NCBI RefSeq assembly: GCF_004795055.1 | Contig: NZ_SSBJ01000018.1 | Coordinates: 62,001-126,000 of the forward strand | Origin: Streptomyces sp. A1136 | GTDB lineage: Bacteria > Actinomycetota > Actinomycetes > Streptomycetales > Streptomycetaceae | DNA: 64,000 nt | Direction: 5' to 3' | Shown: one piece after another, positions 16,787 through 25,438 of the stretch | Layout of the letters: the number at the start of each line of letters is the position of its first letter | How positions within the stretch are numbered: position 1 is the first letter of the stretch | Position numbers and translations under genes: made by a program | Notes under the pieces: model-generated | The model's database searches: none | Told to the model about the DNA's origin: nothing | The model's input: the letters and a program-made list of their open reading frames with translations, nothing else

Positions 16787-19128
16787 GAACGGCCCTGCTG
16801 GCGGCGACGGCGGTTCAGCTCCCACTGCTCGTTACGGCTGAGAGAGGTGTCACTTGGCCGGGACTGGGGCGCGGCGGTGACGCGACGTGTGACGGGCTGG
16901 CCCGAGGCGCCGCGGTCCAGGCGCTGCCGGAGCTGCTGCTGGCGTGATGAGGCGGCCCGCTGAACCGGCACCGGGTGACGTGGCCGGTGCCGCCGCTCTG
17001 CCGTGGGCGCAGCCGGCGGGCTGGCCTGCTTCGGCGTAGCGGTCGCCCGGCTGCTGCTGTTGGCCGGGTTCTGCGCCGGGTCTCCCGGCAGTTGGGGCCC
17101 CGGACTAGCGGATGCGCCGGGCGGTTGCGCCGACGGGTTCGGCGGCTGGTCGCGCTGCGGCGGTACGGGGGGTGTCGGGCCCGGGTTGCTGGCGTTGCCA
17201 GGTTGGGGTTGGGGTTGGTGGCCTGCGGGCCGGGCCGGCCGGGTGCCGCGGCCCCTACTGGCCGACTGAATCCGGTTCATCAGGGCGACCGTGCTCACGC
17301 TGGACGATGTGGCGTAGCCGAGGGCGGCCATCGGATTGCCCGAGGCGAGGACTGCGCCCACCATCGCGGTCCGGGCGGCTGCACTGGTGACCTTGCGGGC
17401 GACGCTCTGGTTCCTCGCCACCGGGGTGGAGGACGGGGTGAAGGCGCTGCCGTTGGTCCCGCCGATCCGGGCGGAGGACATCTTGGCGCGGAAGTTCGCC
17501 GCGACCTGCTTCGACCGGACGGTGAGGGCTTTGCGCTTCTTGATCGCGCCGATGCACACGATGTCCACCGCGAGGAAGCGCAGGGTCAGTTCATTGCCCC
17601 AGTCCTGCTGTACGGGGTCGAGGACGGCCTGGATGATCAGGATGAGGACGGCGAGGCCGACGATGGAGGCGAGGAGCTGGCCGAGTGAGTGCAGGACCGA
17701 TGCCGCCCAGTCCCACAGGTAGGCGCGGCCGGCGCCGGGCATCAGGCCGGCCACGAGGGCGGGTTCGCCTCGTACGGCGTCCCAGGCAATCCGGCACTGC
17801 GCGACGAGGAAGCTGCCGGCGAGACCGGTGATCAGCACCGCGACGATCAGGGCGGCGACGAGGAGGAAGATCGCGCCGCCGACCTTATCCATCGAAGCCC
17901 GCTTGGCGGCGTTCACGTCACCCGTGACGCACTCCTTCTCGAAGGCGTCCATGGGCGGGTTGCCGAAGTGATCGAGTGCCCACTGCTTGGCGAGGGGCAT
18001 CGTCCAGTCGGCGATGGCGGCGTTGGACGGGTCGAAGTAGTACCGGTAGCTGTTGAGCTTCTTCAGCCGATCCGTCTGCTGGGTCACCGCCCGATCGAAT
18101 GCGAGCTGCGAGATCTTCGTGCCGGAGTACTTCTTCGCGCAGTCGCCCTCGAAGACCCGGCCGTATTGGAGCAGCATGGCGGGCTTCACGATGAAGGAAT
18201 CGGTCAGGGCGTTCGTCAGGGGGCGGGAGAGCGCGCGGCTGCTGGCCGAGTCCTCGTCATCGGGGAGCTTCTCCTTCTCGCCGGGATTGGCGTCGAGGAT
18301 GATGTCGGCAACTTCGAGGGCCAAACCGCGGGCGGCAGCGATGGCACCGTCCTGTTCCCCCAGCAGCATCTGCGGGGGCGAGGAGAGCAAGGTGGCGGTG
18401 AGCGCGGCGATCAGGATGGACAGCGCCGCGTCGCCCACCCCCTTGGCCCGGTCCCCGAAGAAGATCCGGATGACGGTGAGCAGTGCGCACACCGACAGGA
18501 ACAGGCCGGGCAGCCCCATCTGAATGATGACTTGAACGTGCAGGCTGTTGGCGACGGACAGGATGGGTGCCAGGAGGAGCTTGGCGAGGCCGAAGCTGAG
18601 TGCCCAGGCGATGAGCCAGCAGCAGAACGCGATGACCCACTTGGTGATCATGAAACAGAGTTCCGTGATCAGATTCTCGATGCCGAGGTCCCAGTCGGTC
18701 AGGCCGCCAGTGTCGGACTTGACGGTGTAGGCCGAGATCGGCAGGTTCCCCGAGTCGGTGACGTTGAAGACAGCGAGGACACCGCCCTCGTCGGGCAGCA
18801 GCTTGCGTAGCCTCTCCTCCTCGGCCTTGAGGGCAGCCTCCTGCATGGCGTCGGAGAGCCGCATGTTGAGCTCGCCGAGCATCTTCTCGATTTCCGCGAG
18901 CTCTTCGGGGGTGGGCGTACGCGTACCGGGTGTTGCCGGGGTGAGTGGGCTGACCGGGGGCGGGCTGGTGGGAGTTGGGGACGCGGACGGGCTCGGCTCG
19001 GCGAGAGCCGGCAGTGAGGTGAGCATGGTGAAGGCGGTGGCGGCGAGCGCCGCGAGCACGAGAGCGCTGCGGAGCCGGATTGCGCCGAGCAGGCGCAGCC
19101 GGGCCCACAGGGAGTGGCAGGTCCTCAT
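16783..19128 (-). CDS. VirB6/TrbL-like polytopic channel protein
   Basis: 781 residues from the ATG at 19128 (ATGA overlap with virB4); the frame upstream of that is a shadow. Signal-type N-terminal helix, a Pro/Thr/Ser-rich linker, an acidic helical part, then membrane helices around LCFMITKWVIAFCCWLIAWA, LFLSVCALLTVIRIFF, a variable loop with Cys residues, FLLVAALIVAVLITGLAGSF and LLASIVGLAVLILIIQAV. The last 200 residues are a Pro/Gln/Arg-rich cytoplasmic tail. Size, topology and position after virB4 fit the VirB6/TrbL family that forms the inner-membrane channel. Confidence 0.75.
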   Translation of the reverse strand: MRTCHSLWARLRLLGAIRLRSALVLAALAATAFTMLTSLPALAEPSPSASPTPTSPPPVSPLTPATPGTRTPTPEELAEIEKMLGELNMRLSDAMQEAALKAEEERLRKLLPDEGGVLAVFNVTDSGNLPISAYTVKSDTGGLTDWDLGIENLITELCFMITKWVIAFCCWLIAWALSFGLAKLLLAPILSVANSLHVQVIIQMGLPGLFLSVCALLTVIRIFFGDRAKGVGDAALSILIAALTATLLSSPPQMLLGEQDGAIAAARGLALEVADIILDANPGEKEKLPDDEDSASSRALSRPLTNALTDSFIVKPAMLLQYGRVFEGDCAKKYSGTKISQLAFDRAVTQQTDRLKKLNSYRYYFDPSNAAIADWTMPLAKQWALDHFGNPPMDAFEKECVTGDVNAAKRASMDKVGGAIFLLVAALIVAVLITGLAGSFLVAQCRIAWDAVRGEPALVAGLMPGAGRAYLWDWAASVLHSLGQLLASIVGLAVLILIIQAVLDPVQQDWGNELTLRFLAVDIVCIGAIKKRKALTVRSKQVAANFRAKMSSARIGGTNGSAFTPSSTPVARNQSVARKVTSAAARTAMVGAVLASGNPMAALGYATSSSVSTVALMNRIQSASRGRGTRPARPAGHQPQPQPGNASNPGPTPPVPPQRDQPPNPSAQPPGASASPGPQLPGDPAQNPANSSSRATATPKQASPPAAPTAERRHRPRHPVPVQRAASSRQQQLRQRLDRGASGQPVTRRVTAAPQSRPSDTSLSRNEQWELNRRRRQQGRS

Positions 19129-21668
19129 GCTGCTGCCTGCTCGGTGGTCGGGGTGGTGTGGATGACGCGCTCGATCGCACGGTCCATGGGGATAAGGACC
19201 CGCATGAGGCCGATGCGGCCGGCCAGGTCCCGGTAGAGGCACTCCCCCGCGCGGGCCCGGCGCTGGTTCTCAGGCAGGCCCAGCGGTGAGAGGCCACCGG
19301 TGACCAGGTCGAGCAGGTCGGTGTCGGTGGCGTCCACTCCGAGGAAGTCGAGACTGCGCGCGGCCAGCGTGCGGCTGGTCTGCCGGAAGACGAACCGGTG
19401 CGGGATGAGGCCGCGGACGATCGCGCCCTTCTCGCTGTCGGCCGAGCCGATGTCGTCGGCGTCGTGGCTGCCGACGTACGCGGCTGCGTTGCGCTTGCGG
19501 CCGTCGCGCAGCAGCTCCAGCAGCAGCTCCAGGCCCTCGTCGCTGGAGGTGAGCCACCAGCACTCGTCGAAGACCGTGACCGCGAACTCGTCCCGCGAGC
19601 GCATCGCAGTCTCACGGGAGACCGCGGCAATCAGGTACATCAGCGCCCGGCCCAGGACCTTCTCGAACTCCAGGCGCTGGATCCGGTGCTCGCTCGCGAG
19701 CTCTGACTTCTTCGGCAGGGCGAGCGAGGACACCAGGAAGACGACGGAGTCCGCGCGGTGGGTGTCGACGACCGGCAGCGTCTCGTCGAAGACGACCCTC
19801 GCCAGGTCCTTTCGGGCGACCGAGGCGAGCTTGCGGGCCAGGCCGTGAGCGGCCGCGTCCCCGGCGCCGCGTGCGGTGAGCTCCTCCATCAGGGCGCGCA
19901 TCGACGGCTCAGGCCGGGCCAGAACCGCCTGGACCGCCTCGGACAGGGCGACGCCTTCGAGGTCCATCGGCCGCACCCCGAGCAGCAGGGTAAGGAAGGA
20001 CTCGGTGAAGCGGGCCGCGACCTCAGGGCTGCTCTCCCTGTAAAGGCGCAGCGGGTCAAGGGAGACCTCGGCGGTGTGGTCGATGCGGATCAGCTGGGTG
20101 GTGCCAGGGCAGGCCTTCGCGAACCGGGCCCATTCCTGGTCTGTGGTGCGGTCGACGATGACGGCGCGGCCGCGGCTGCCGGGCCGGCCGAGCTGGTGGC
20201 CTCGGGCCAGGACGTTGTAGACGGCGCTCTTCATGCCGACGGACTTGCCGGCGCCGAGCTCGCCGAGCCACGCCATCGACGCGCTCGCGTTCTCGCGGGG
20301 GCCGCGGGCAGGGTCGATCAGGACGGGGCGGGCGCCGCCGGAGGCGACCTGGAGGCCGTAGAGGCCGCCGCGCTCGTCGCCGAGCTGGGAGCCGCACCAC
20401 GGCATGGCCATCGCGAAGTCCCGCGCGAGGAGGATCTGCGCGTAGCCGGCCATGACACGGGGAGTGCGGCAGCCGGGCAGCATCGCCTGCCACAGGCTGG
20501 CCTGTTCGCCGGCGGGACGGGAGAAGGTGTAGTCGGTGGAGCCGAAATCGGAGGCGAGGGCTGCGGCGCGGTCCATGGCGTCGTCGGGGCTGTTGCCCCA
20601 CACGGCGAGGGTGACCATGGCGCGGATCTCGACCTCGCGCCGGTTCGCCGTCAACCTCTCGTGGTACTCCTCGTTGTCGGCCTGGTTACGGGCGACGGCC
20701 GCGGGCGGGCCGGCCGGGTCGCCCTCGTACTCGGCGGCCTGCGCCTTGAGGTGACGGGCGCGCTTGCGGACCTTCGGCTCGGCCTTCGAGCCGGGGACGA
20801 TGACCAGACGCGCGGTCCAGTCGACGGGGTAGGCCAGGTCGTCGAGCTGCTGAAGGTAGGCCGCGCCCGGGAGGGCGAACGCCTCGGGCATCTCGCTCAA
20901 CGCCAGGAGCGCTTGGTAGGAGTCGCCCCACTCGCTGGAGACCTGGAGGAAGCGCCGTGTGAACGGGTTGGCCGGCAGCGTGGGGCCGGTGTTGAAGTCG
21001 GCTCCGCCCTCGCCGATGAGGATCTCCCCCAGCGCCGCGATGTTCCGGCCGCGGCCGCGGACCGGGGTCTCGGTGCCGTCCGGGAGGAAGGGTTCGGCGA
21101 GCCCGCGGCGCGCGGAGTGGCCGTAGATCCACAGGATCTCCGCCTCGGAGGCAGGGCGCATCGAGACGCCGGTCGGCCACTGGGCCTGGATCCGCTGGGC
21201 CTGCTCCAGGCGCCGGCGCACCTCCGCGTCGGTGACGACCGCAGGCATCAGCCCGAGCTGCAGGGAGACTTCCGCCCGCGCCGCCCGGAACGCGGACATC
21301 ACCGCGTCCTTCTGCGACAGCGGGGGCAGGGGGAGCGCGAGCCAGTCGGTGCGGCCCGTCAGCTCCATGGTTTCCAGCTGGTCCAGGACCGCGTGCCCGA
21401 GGCTCTCGTAGCGGGGCGCGCGCTGCAGGTCGATGTCGTCGACCATGGCGCGGACCACGGCGGTTGGGTCGATCTGCGGGCACAGGCTCATGAGCATTGG
21501 CTCGCCGGTCATCGCCTTGAACAGGCCCTCCAGGGCCTTGAGACGGCGCTTCTTCACGGCGGCCGGGGCGTGGGAGTAGTTGGTCGCGGCGACGCGCCAG
21601 ACGGCCCAGACGGTGCCGTGGGTGGTGAAGATGAGGTTCTGCTGGACGTGCCGGATCGGCAGGCGCAT
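19125..21668 (-). CDS. virB4: VirB4-like type IV secretion ATPase
   Basis: 847 residues from the ATG at 21668 (SD GGAGA); the open frame runs 217 codons further up but only as a shadow of the preceding gene. Walker A GELGAGKS at 469-476, Walker B VFDECWW at 699-705, and the C-terminal RFVFRQTSRTLAARSL region typical of VirB4/TraC/TcpF/ConE ATPases. The N-terminal part (RHVQQNLIFTTHGTVWAVWR) matches the usual VirB4 opening. It powers channel assembly and substrate transfer. The gene ends in an ATGA overlap with the VirB6-like gene. Confidence 0.92.
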   Translation of the reverse strand: MRLPIRHVQQNLIFTTHGTVWAVWRVAATNYSHAPAAVKKRRLKALEGLFKAMTGEPMLMSLCPQIDPTAVVRAMVDDIDLQRAPRYESLGHAVLDQLETMELTGRTDWLALPLPPLSQKDAVMSAFRAARAEVSLQLGLMPAVVTDAEVRRRLEQAQRIQAQWPTGVSMRPASEAEILWIYGHSARRGLAEPFLPDGTETPVRGRGRNIAALGEILIGEGGADFNTGPTLPANPFTRRFLQVSSEWGDSYQALLALSEMPEAFALPGAAYLQQLDDLAYPVDWTARLVIVPGSKAEPKVRKRARHLKAQAAEYEGDPAGPPAAVARNQADNEEYHERLTANRREVEIRAMVTLAVWGNSPDDAMDRAAALASDFGSTDYTFSRPAGEQASLWQAMLPGCRTPRVMAGYAQILLARDFAMAMPWCGSQLGDERGGLYGLQVASGGARPVLIDPARGPRENASASMAWLGELGAGKSVGMKSAVYNVLARGHQLGRPGSRGRAVIVDRTTDQEWARFAKACPGTTQLIRIDHTAEVSLDPLRLYRESSPEVAARFTESFLTLLLGVRPMDLEGVALSEAVQAVLARPEPSMRALMEELTARGAGDAAAHGLARKLASVARKDLARVVFDETLPVVDTHRADSVVFLVSSLALPKKSELASEHRIQRLEFEKVLGRALMYLIAAVSRETAMRSRDEFAVTVFDECWWLTSSDEGLELLLELLRDGRKRNAAAYVGSHDADDIGSADSEKGAIVRGLIPHRFVFRQTSRTLAARSLDFLGVDATDTDLLDLVTGGLSPLGLPENQRRARAGECLYRDLAGRIGLMRVLIPMDRAIERVIHTTPTTEQAAA

Positions 21669-21682
21669 CGTCAGTTCTCCAA

Positions 21683-22312
21683 TCAGGTACGAGTGGTGGG
21701 GGCGCGTCGGGCGAGCAGGGCCTGCACGCCCGAGGCCACCGGCGCGGCGGGCGCCGAAGACCCCTTGGGTGCCGGTGATGCGGCGGCGGGTGCCGCGGGC
21801 TGGGGCCGGGCCGGGGGCGGCCGGCGCTCCGGGGCGGGGGTCTCGGTGATCGCCCGGGCAGTTGCTTCGGCGGCCTGTTCGTCGGCGGGCAGGTGGATGC
21901 GGGTGTCGCCGCGGGTGGGGCGGGCCGGCCGGTAGGTGCGGCCGCGGAGCTGGCCGCGCCGGGGCGCGGCCAGCATCAGGGCGATGCTCAGCAGGGCGGC
22001 CGCGGGGTTGCGGCCGTCGATGTGGAGGTGGCGCAGCACGAACGCCACCACGGCGGGCAGGACGAGGAGGGCTGCGACGTCGAGCCAGCCGTGTCCGCCC
22101 CACACCGGGCGGGTCAGGATCAGGGCCACGACGGTGGAGACGATCCCGGCCAGCTGGGTGAGGGTGTAGGGGCCGCCGGGCAGCCGGATCCCGCGGCCGC
22201 CGTTGACGTCCCGGATCACCCCATGGACCAGTGGTGCGCGCCGGGCCTTGGTGTAGCAGCGACCGATCAGCTCGAAGTCCGACTCGCCGCCGCCCACAGC
22301 GGCGTCGCTCAC
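21683..22312 (-). CDS. PrgI/TcpE/VirB3-position membrane protein
   Basis: 209 residues, GTG start at 22312 overlapping the previous stop (GTGA). Two adjacent membrane helices (about 50-70 TLTQLAGIVSTVVALILTRPVW; 76-95 LDVAALLVLPAVVAFVLRHL) with a short soluble start (GRCYTKARRAPLVHGVIRD) and a Pro/Ala-rich tail. Two short helices directly upstream of virB4 is the topology and place of PrgI (Firmicutes) or VirB3 proteins. Identification is by topology and gene order; sequence similarity was not tested. Confidence 0.6.
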   Translation of the reverse strand: MSDAAVGGGESDFELIGRCYTKARRAPLVHGVIRDVNGGRGIRLPGGPYTLTQLAGIVSTVVALILTRPVWGGHGWLDVAALLVLPAVVAFVLRHLHIDGRNPAAALLSIALMLAAPRRGQLRGRTYRPARPTRGDTRIHLPADEQAAEATARAITETPAPERRPPPARPQPAAPAAASPAPKGSSAPAAPVASGVQALLARRAPTTRT

Positions 22313-22593
22313 TGGTCACTCCGTGCGGCGTTGGGGCCGCTCTGGTACTGGACGATGTCCTCGTTGGTCTTGTTCTTGAGGGCGGCCATGTTGGCGGACA
22401 GGCCCCAGACGATCGCCGCGAAGATGACGGCCATGATCGTCGGGCCGGGGGCCTTCGTCTTCCAGCCGACGACCAGGACGAACATGCCGCACAAGACCGG
22501 GATCGCCACGTCGAAGATCAGGCCCTTGAGGTCGGTGCCGATTCCGGTGCCGGTCTGGATCCAGCCGGCGGCCAGGGTGATGGTGTGAGGCAC
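22309..22593 (-). CDS. Small two-helix membrane protein, VirB2-like
   Basis: 94 residues from the GTG at 22593 with SD AGAAGGAG. Two hydrophobic helices (about 19-40 GLIFDVAIPVLCGMFVLVVGW and 47-67 GPTIMAVIFAAIVWGLSANM) separated by a short basic loop, with small ends. This is the layout of VirB2/TrbC pilin-like subunits and of TcpD-type proteins in T4SS loci. No signal peptide cleavage site stands out. Position between the TcpC-like and PrgI-like genes supports the reading. Confidence 0.6.
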   Translation of the reverse strand: MPHTITLAAGWIQTGTGIGTDLKGLIFDVAIPVLCGMFVLVVGWKTKAPGPTIMAVIFAAIVWGLSANMAALKNKTNEDIVQYQSGPNAARSDQ

Positions 22594-22606
22594 GGCGGTG
22601 CTCCTT

Positions 22607-23704
22607 CTAAGAGGTGGGGGTGGACGCCGCCGGGCTCGGAGAGCCGGGAGCGGTCGAGGTCGGATGCGATGCGGCGACGGCCGGCGCGCCATCGAGGCCG
22701 GCGATCTCCCAGCGGCCGGCTCGCGCCTTGAGGGTGAGGGCGTAGGCGAGGGGGAGCCGCACCCCGTCGCGGCCGGTGGCGCGCAGCGTGACGAGCAGGC
22801 GCAGGGTGGCGCCATCACCGGGAACGGAGACGACAGGTTCGCCGCCGGTTTCACCCTCGACGGCAAGCTGGTCCACCGCGATGCCCGAGTACGGGGCCGG
22901 GGACGGCGCGGAAAGGCGGGTCCCGGGGGCGAGGTAGCGGTCGAGCTCAGCGCCGGCACGGGTGAGATAGGCGGTCAGGAAGCTGGTGACGGCCTGGGTC
23001 CGCGGGTCGGTCGGCAGCGCCGGGCGCATCGCGCCGTAGACCAGCTCAGGGGTCTTGGCCCGCTCGGGAGCGGCGACCTCGGCTGGCAGCGCGAGCGCGG
23101 TGTACGCGGTCGCTCCCCCGGCGCCGGGCGCCGTGGCCACGGGCACCTGGAAGTAGCGCACCGCGTCAGCCGACTGAGACGGGGAGGCGCCCGGTTGTGT
23201 GGACGGCGCCGGCGACGGCTGCGCGCCGGTGACGCGGGCTGCGATCGTGACCGCCCAGACGGAGGTGTCGGTCTGGCGCAGCCGGACGACGGTCAGCTGC
23301 TCGCCCCGGTGCTGGCCGGAGACTCCGTCGAGCTGCATGCTGGCGGCCGGCGGGTAGTAGGCGGCGAGCTTGGACTCGTCGCTGCGGCCAGCGGACAGGT
23401 AGGCGGCAACGAAGAGGGTGGCGAAGCCGGCCGCGCCCTGGCCGCCGCTCGCAGTCGGTGCGGGCGGTGCAGTCTTCGGCGCCGGGGCCGCGGACGTCGT
23501 GGGCACCGAGAGGTAGGCGAGCGCGCCCAGCAGGGGGCCGAGGGCGATCAGACCCCAGACGATCCAGCGCAGCAGCGCCGCGGAGTTGGCCTGTGCGCCG
23601 GTTGACCATCCGCCGACCCATCCGGCCGCGGTCTCCTGGACAGCCGGCGTCTGTGGGTCGGCCGGTGTGGCTGGCTTGCGGCGGCCGGTGAGGATGGGGC
23701 TCAT
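22607..23704 (-). CDS. TcpC-like conjugal transfer protein
   Basis: 365 residues from the ATG at 23704 (ATGA overlap). N-terminal cytoplasmic segment, one membrane helix (about 45-67, LLRWIVWGLIALGPLLGALAYL), then two NTF2-like domains: residues about 95-200 (FATLFVAAYLSAGR... YFQVPVA) and 215-345 (VTSFLTAYLTRAGAELDRYLAPG ... LAYALTLKARAGRWEIAGLD). This is the TcpC/VirB8-like architecture of Gram-positive conjugation systems, a bitopic scaffold for the channel. A Ser/Pro/Thr tail ends the protein. Confidence 0.8.
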   Translation of the reverse strand: MSPILTGRRKPATPADPQTPAVQETAAGWVGGWSTGAQANSAALLRWIVWGLIALGPLLGALAYLSVPTTSAAPAPKTAPPAPTASGGQGAAGFATLFVAAYLSAGRSDESKLAAYYPPAASMQLDGVSGQHRGEQLTVVRLRQTDTSVWAVTIAARVTGAQPSPAPSTQPGASPSQSADAVRYFQVPVATAPGAGGATAYTALALPAEVAAPERAKTPELVYGAMRPALPTDPRTQAVTSFLTAYLTRAGAELDRYLAPGTRLSAPSPAPYSGIAVDQLAVEGETGGEPVVSVPGDGATLRLLVTLRATGRDGVRLPLAYALTLKARAGRWEIAGLDGAPAVAASHPTSTAPGSPSPAASTPTS

Positions 23705-24024
23705 GCCGTGCCTCCGGCTGAGCGCAGGGTGTGGCCGGCCAGCTCGGCGATCCGGCTGCGGAGTTCCGCTTCGGGTCGGCGACTCAGCGCGGCGAGCGAG
23801 GCGAGGACGGGCTCGGCCTCCTCGTCGAGGAAGGCGCGGAGCTTCTCGTGGGTGCTGGTATCGAAGGGACGGGCGACGAGGGCGGCGCCGAGGTGGACGA
23901 GCAGACGCTGGGCGCGGGTGACGCGCTCCTCGTCCGCGTCCAGCGACGTCGCGGCGGCGGGTGTGGTCAAGACGCATCTCCAAAGGGGGGAGCGGACGGT
24001 AGCCGGGGCGGTGGTCCGGTTCAT
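23701..24024 (-). CDS. Small helical protein of the T4SS operon
   Basis: 107 residues from the ATG at 24024, overlapping the previous stop (ATGA) and overlapping the next start in the same way. Mostly helical (RVTRAQRLLVHLGAALVARP; EEAEPVLASLAALSRRPEAELRSRIAELAGHTLRSA), no membrane segment, no Cys. I do not recognise a family. Strict translational coupling with both neighbours suggests a cytoplasmic partner needed in fixed ratio with TcpC. The GTG/ATG choice is set by the overlap. Confidence 0.55.
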   Translation of the reverse strand: MNRTTAPATVRSPLWRCVLTTPAAATSLDADEERVTRAQRLLVHLGAALVARPFDTSTHEKLRAFLDEEAEPVLASLAALSRRPEAELRSRIAELAGHTLRSAGGTA

Positions 24025-24914
24025 GCCGCGGCCTCGGGCTGGAGGGATGCTGTGAGGCGGGCCAGGGCCCGCGAACGCCGGCGCTGCCACGCGCCGGCAG
24101 TGGTCCCGGCGCGGGCGGCGGCCTCGGCGTCCGGGATGCCACCGCTGATGTGGTGCCAGGCCAGCGCCTGCGCGTCAACGGTCGACAGAGCGCCGTCGCG
24201 CATCGCATCCAGGAGGAGCTCCAGGAGTTCCACCCGAGCCGGGGCGGTCTCGGCTTCGTCGGCCGGACCGGTGTGGAGGCCAGCTTCCGCGGCAGCCGTG
24301 CGAACGGTGCGGGCGCGGGCGATCTCGTACGGGCCTGGCGCCCGGTCGGCGATCTGCTCGGCGGCCGCGAGGTCCTCCCCCGCCGGGCCCTGCTCGGCGG
24401 CGAGCTCGGACAGGACTCGCCGCAGGGTGTCGAGCGTCAGGTTGGCGGCGGGCCGTCCGGGGCGGAGGTGGATGCGGCCGGCGCGGGCTACTTCGTAGAG
24501 GGCGGCAACGGTCACGTGCCCGACGGCGTCACGGGTGCGGCCGCCGGTCGCGCGGACCTGGCCGCGGGTGATGCGGAAGACGGCGGGGAGCATCGCCTGG
24601 ACGATGACGCGGCCGGCGAGGACGGCCGATCGGTCACGGCCGGCGGCGCGCTGGAGGAGGGCCCGCAGGACGGCGTCGGTCAGTTGATCGGTCACGCCGT
24701 CGGCCGTCGGGCGGAGCGCGGTGAGGAGTTGCTCGGGCGTCAGGGAGTCGGACCAGGAATCGGTCACGGCGGCGATGTCGTCGGTCAGGTGGCCATCGGT
24801 CATCCAGTCGGTCACCGCCTGGCGCACGGCGGGGTCCGCGCACAGCGCGGCCCAGTCGGCGTCCAGCCGGTCGAAGTACCCGCCGCCGGCGGCGGGGTGC
24901 GAAGCGTCGTGCAC
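24021..24914 (-). CDS. Sigma-factor-like or HTH protein heading the T4SS operon
   Basis: 297 residues from the GTG at 24914, seven bases after an AAAGGAG SD; an ATG at 24947 has none. The protein is almost all helical. The last 75 residues (ELLLDAMRDGALSTVDAQALAWHHISGG, PDAEAAARAGTTAGAWQRRRSRALARL) look like a region-4-type helix-turn-helix. The first 120 residues contain repeated VTD tripeptides (AVTDWMTD, AVTDSWSD, GVTDQLTD) encoded by copies of GTGACCG, the same 7-mer that fills the noncoding region upstream. It heads the VirB operon, so it may regulate transfer. I would not call it a true sigma factor without a core-binding region. Confidence 0.55.
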   Translation of the reverse strand: MHDASHPAAGGGYFDRLDADWAALCADPAVRQAVTDWMTDGHLTDDIAAVTDSWSDSLTPEQLLTALRPTADGVTDQLTDAVLRALLQRAAGRDRSAVLAGRVIVQAMLPAVFRITRGQVRATGGRTRDAVGHVTVAALYEVARAGRIHLRPGRPAANLTLDTLRRVLSELAAEQGPAGEDLAAAEQIADRAPGPYEIARARTVRTAAAEAGLHTGPADEAETAPARVELLELLLDAMRDGALSTVDAQALAWHHISGGIPDAEAAARAGTTAGAWQRRRSRALARLTASLQPEAAA

Positions 24915-24943
24915 GGCACGTCTCCTTTCGGATCTCGTGCCGT
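24913..24943 (-). promoter_or_regulatory. RNA hairpin with the Shine-Dalgarno in its loop
   Basis: On the minus strand ACGGCACG and CGTGCCGT pair over 8 bp around a 15-base loop containing AAAGGAG; the GTG start overlaps the 3-prime arm. The element at 41996-42026 has the same stem length, loop length and place, with a changed but still complementary pair (ACGGCACA/TGTGCCGT). Confidence 0.6.
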
Positions 24944-24959
24944 ACACACTCCTCAGACC

Positions 24960-25013
24960 GGCTTGCCCGAAGGCTTGCCCACGGCCCTAAAAGCGCAGAT
25001 GGGAGGCTTGCCC
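24960..25013. promoter_or_regulatory. Operator array a: three GGCTTGCCC boxes
   Basis: GGCTTGCCC at 24960, 24972 and 25005 (start-to-start 12 and 33). The same boxes with the same two spacings occur at 30502 and 42043. Box 1 ends the 16-base gap that follows the SD hairpin. A TTAGGG element lies between boxes 2 and 3 on the minus strand. Confidence 0.7.
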
Positions 25014-25402
25014 TCTAGCTGGGCAAGCCTCCCGTGACCGATTGGGCAAGCCTGGTGGGGGGTTGGGCAAGCCTCCTCGTGACCGGTCCATGCAACTCTG
25101 GGCAAGCCTCCCTGGGGGTGGGCAAGCCTCGGGACTTCGGCGCCAAGGCTTGCCCAGGAGGCGGGGGCGAGGGCGTGGCGGATGGGTGACCGATGGCCGC
25201 GGACCGGTCATGACCGGTGACCGATGGGGCCCGGATCGGTCATCGGTCACGGGCCCGGCATCGGTCACGGGTGGGTCCGGTCTTCGGTCACGGGCCCGGC
25301 AGCGGGCGGGTCCGGCCATCGGTCACGGGCCCGGTCCCGGGATCGGTCACGAGCCGATCGGTCACGGCCGGACGGCTGCCCTGGCCGGTCGGTGACGGTG
25401 GC
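24960..25402. repeat. Repeat-dense intergenic locus with two short-repeat families
   Basis: Nine GGCTTGCCC/GGGCAAGCC copies (24960, 24972, 25005, 25021, 25044, 25065, 25100, 25120, 25147) are followed by ten CGGTCAC/GTGACCG copies (25034, 25079, 25186, 25217, 25244, 25262, 25285, 25320, 25344, 25359). Five more CGGTCAC copies lie within the downstream gene (24509, 24631, 24689, 24761, 24809). No gene is supported in 24915-25438. Possible roles: transfer locus, origin or operator cluster. Confidence 0.65.
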
Positions 25403-25438
25403 CGGCGACCGGCCACCAAGCCCTAACCGGAACGCCGG

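Noticed and set aside
19758..21935. 725-codon plus-strand open frame
   Set aside because: It is the antisense shadow of virB4; Walker motifs, codon bias and operon structure support the minus strand.
24021..24914. True sigma factor
   Set aside because: Only a region-4-like HTH is visible; no region 2 core-binding or -10-recognition sequence.
24960..25402. CRISPR-like array
   Set aside because: Repeats are 7-9 bases with irregular spacing and mixed orientation; no 25-40-base repeats and no cas genes.
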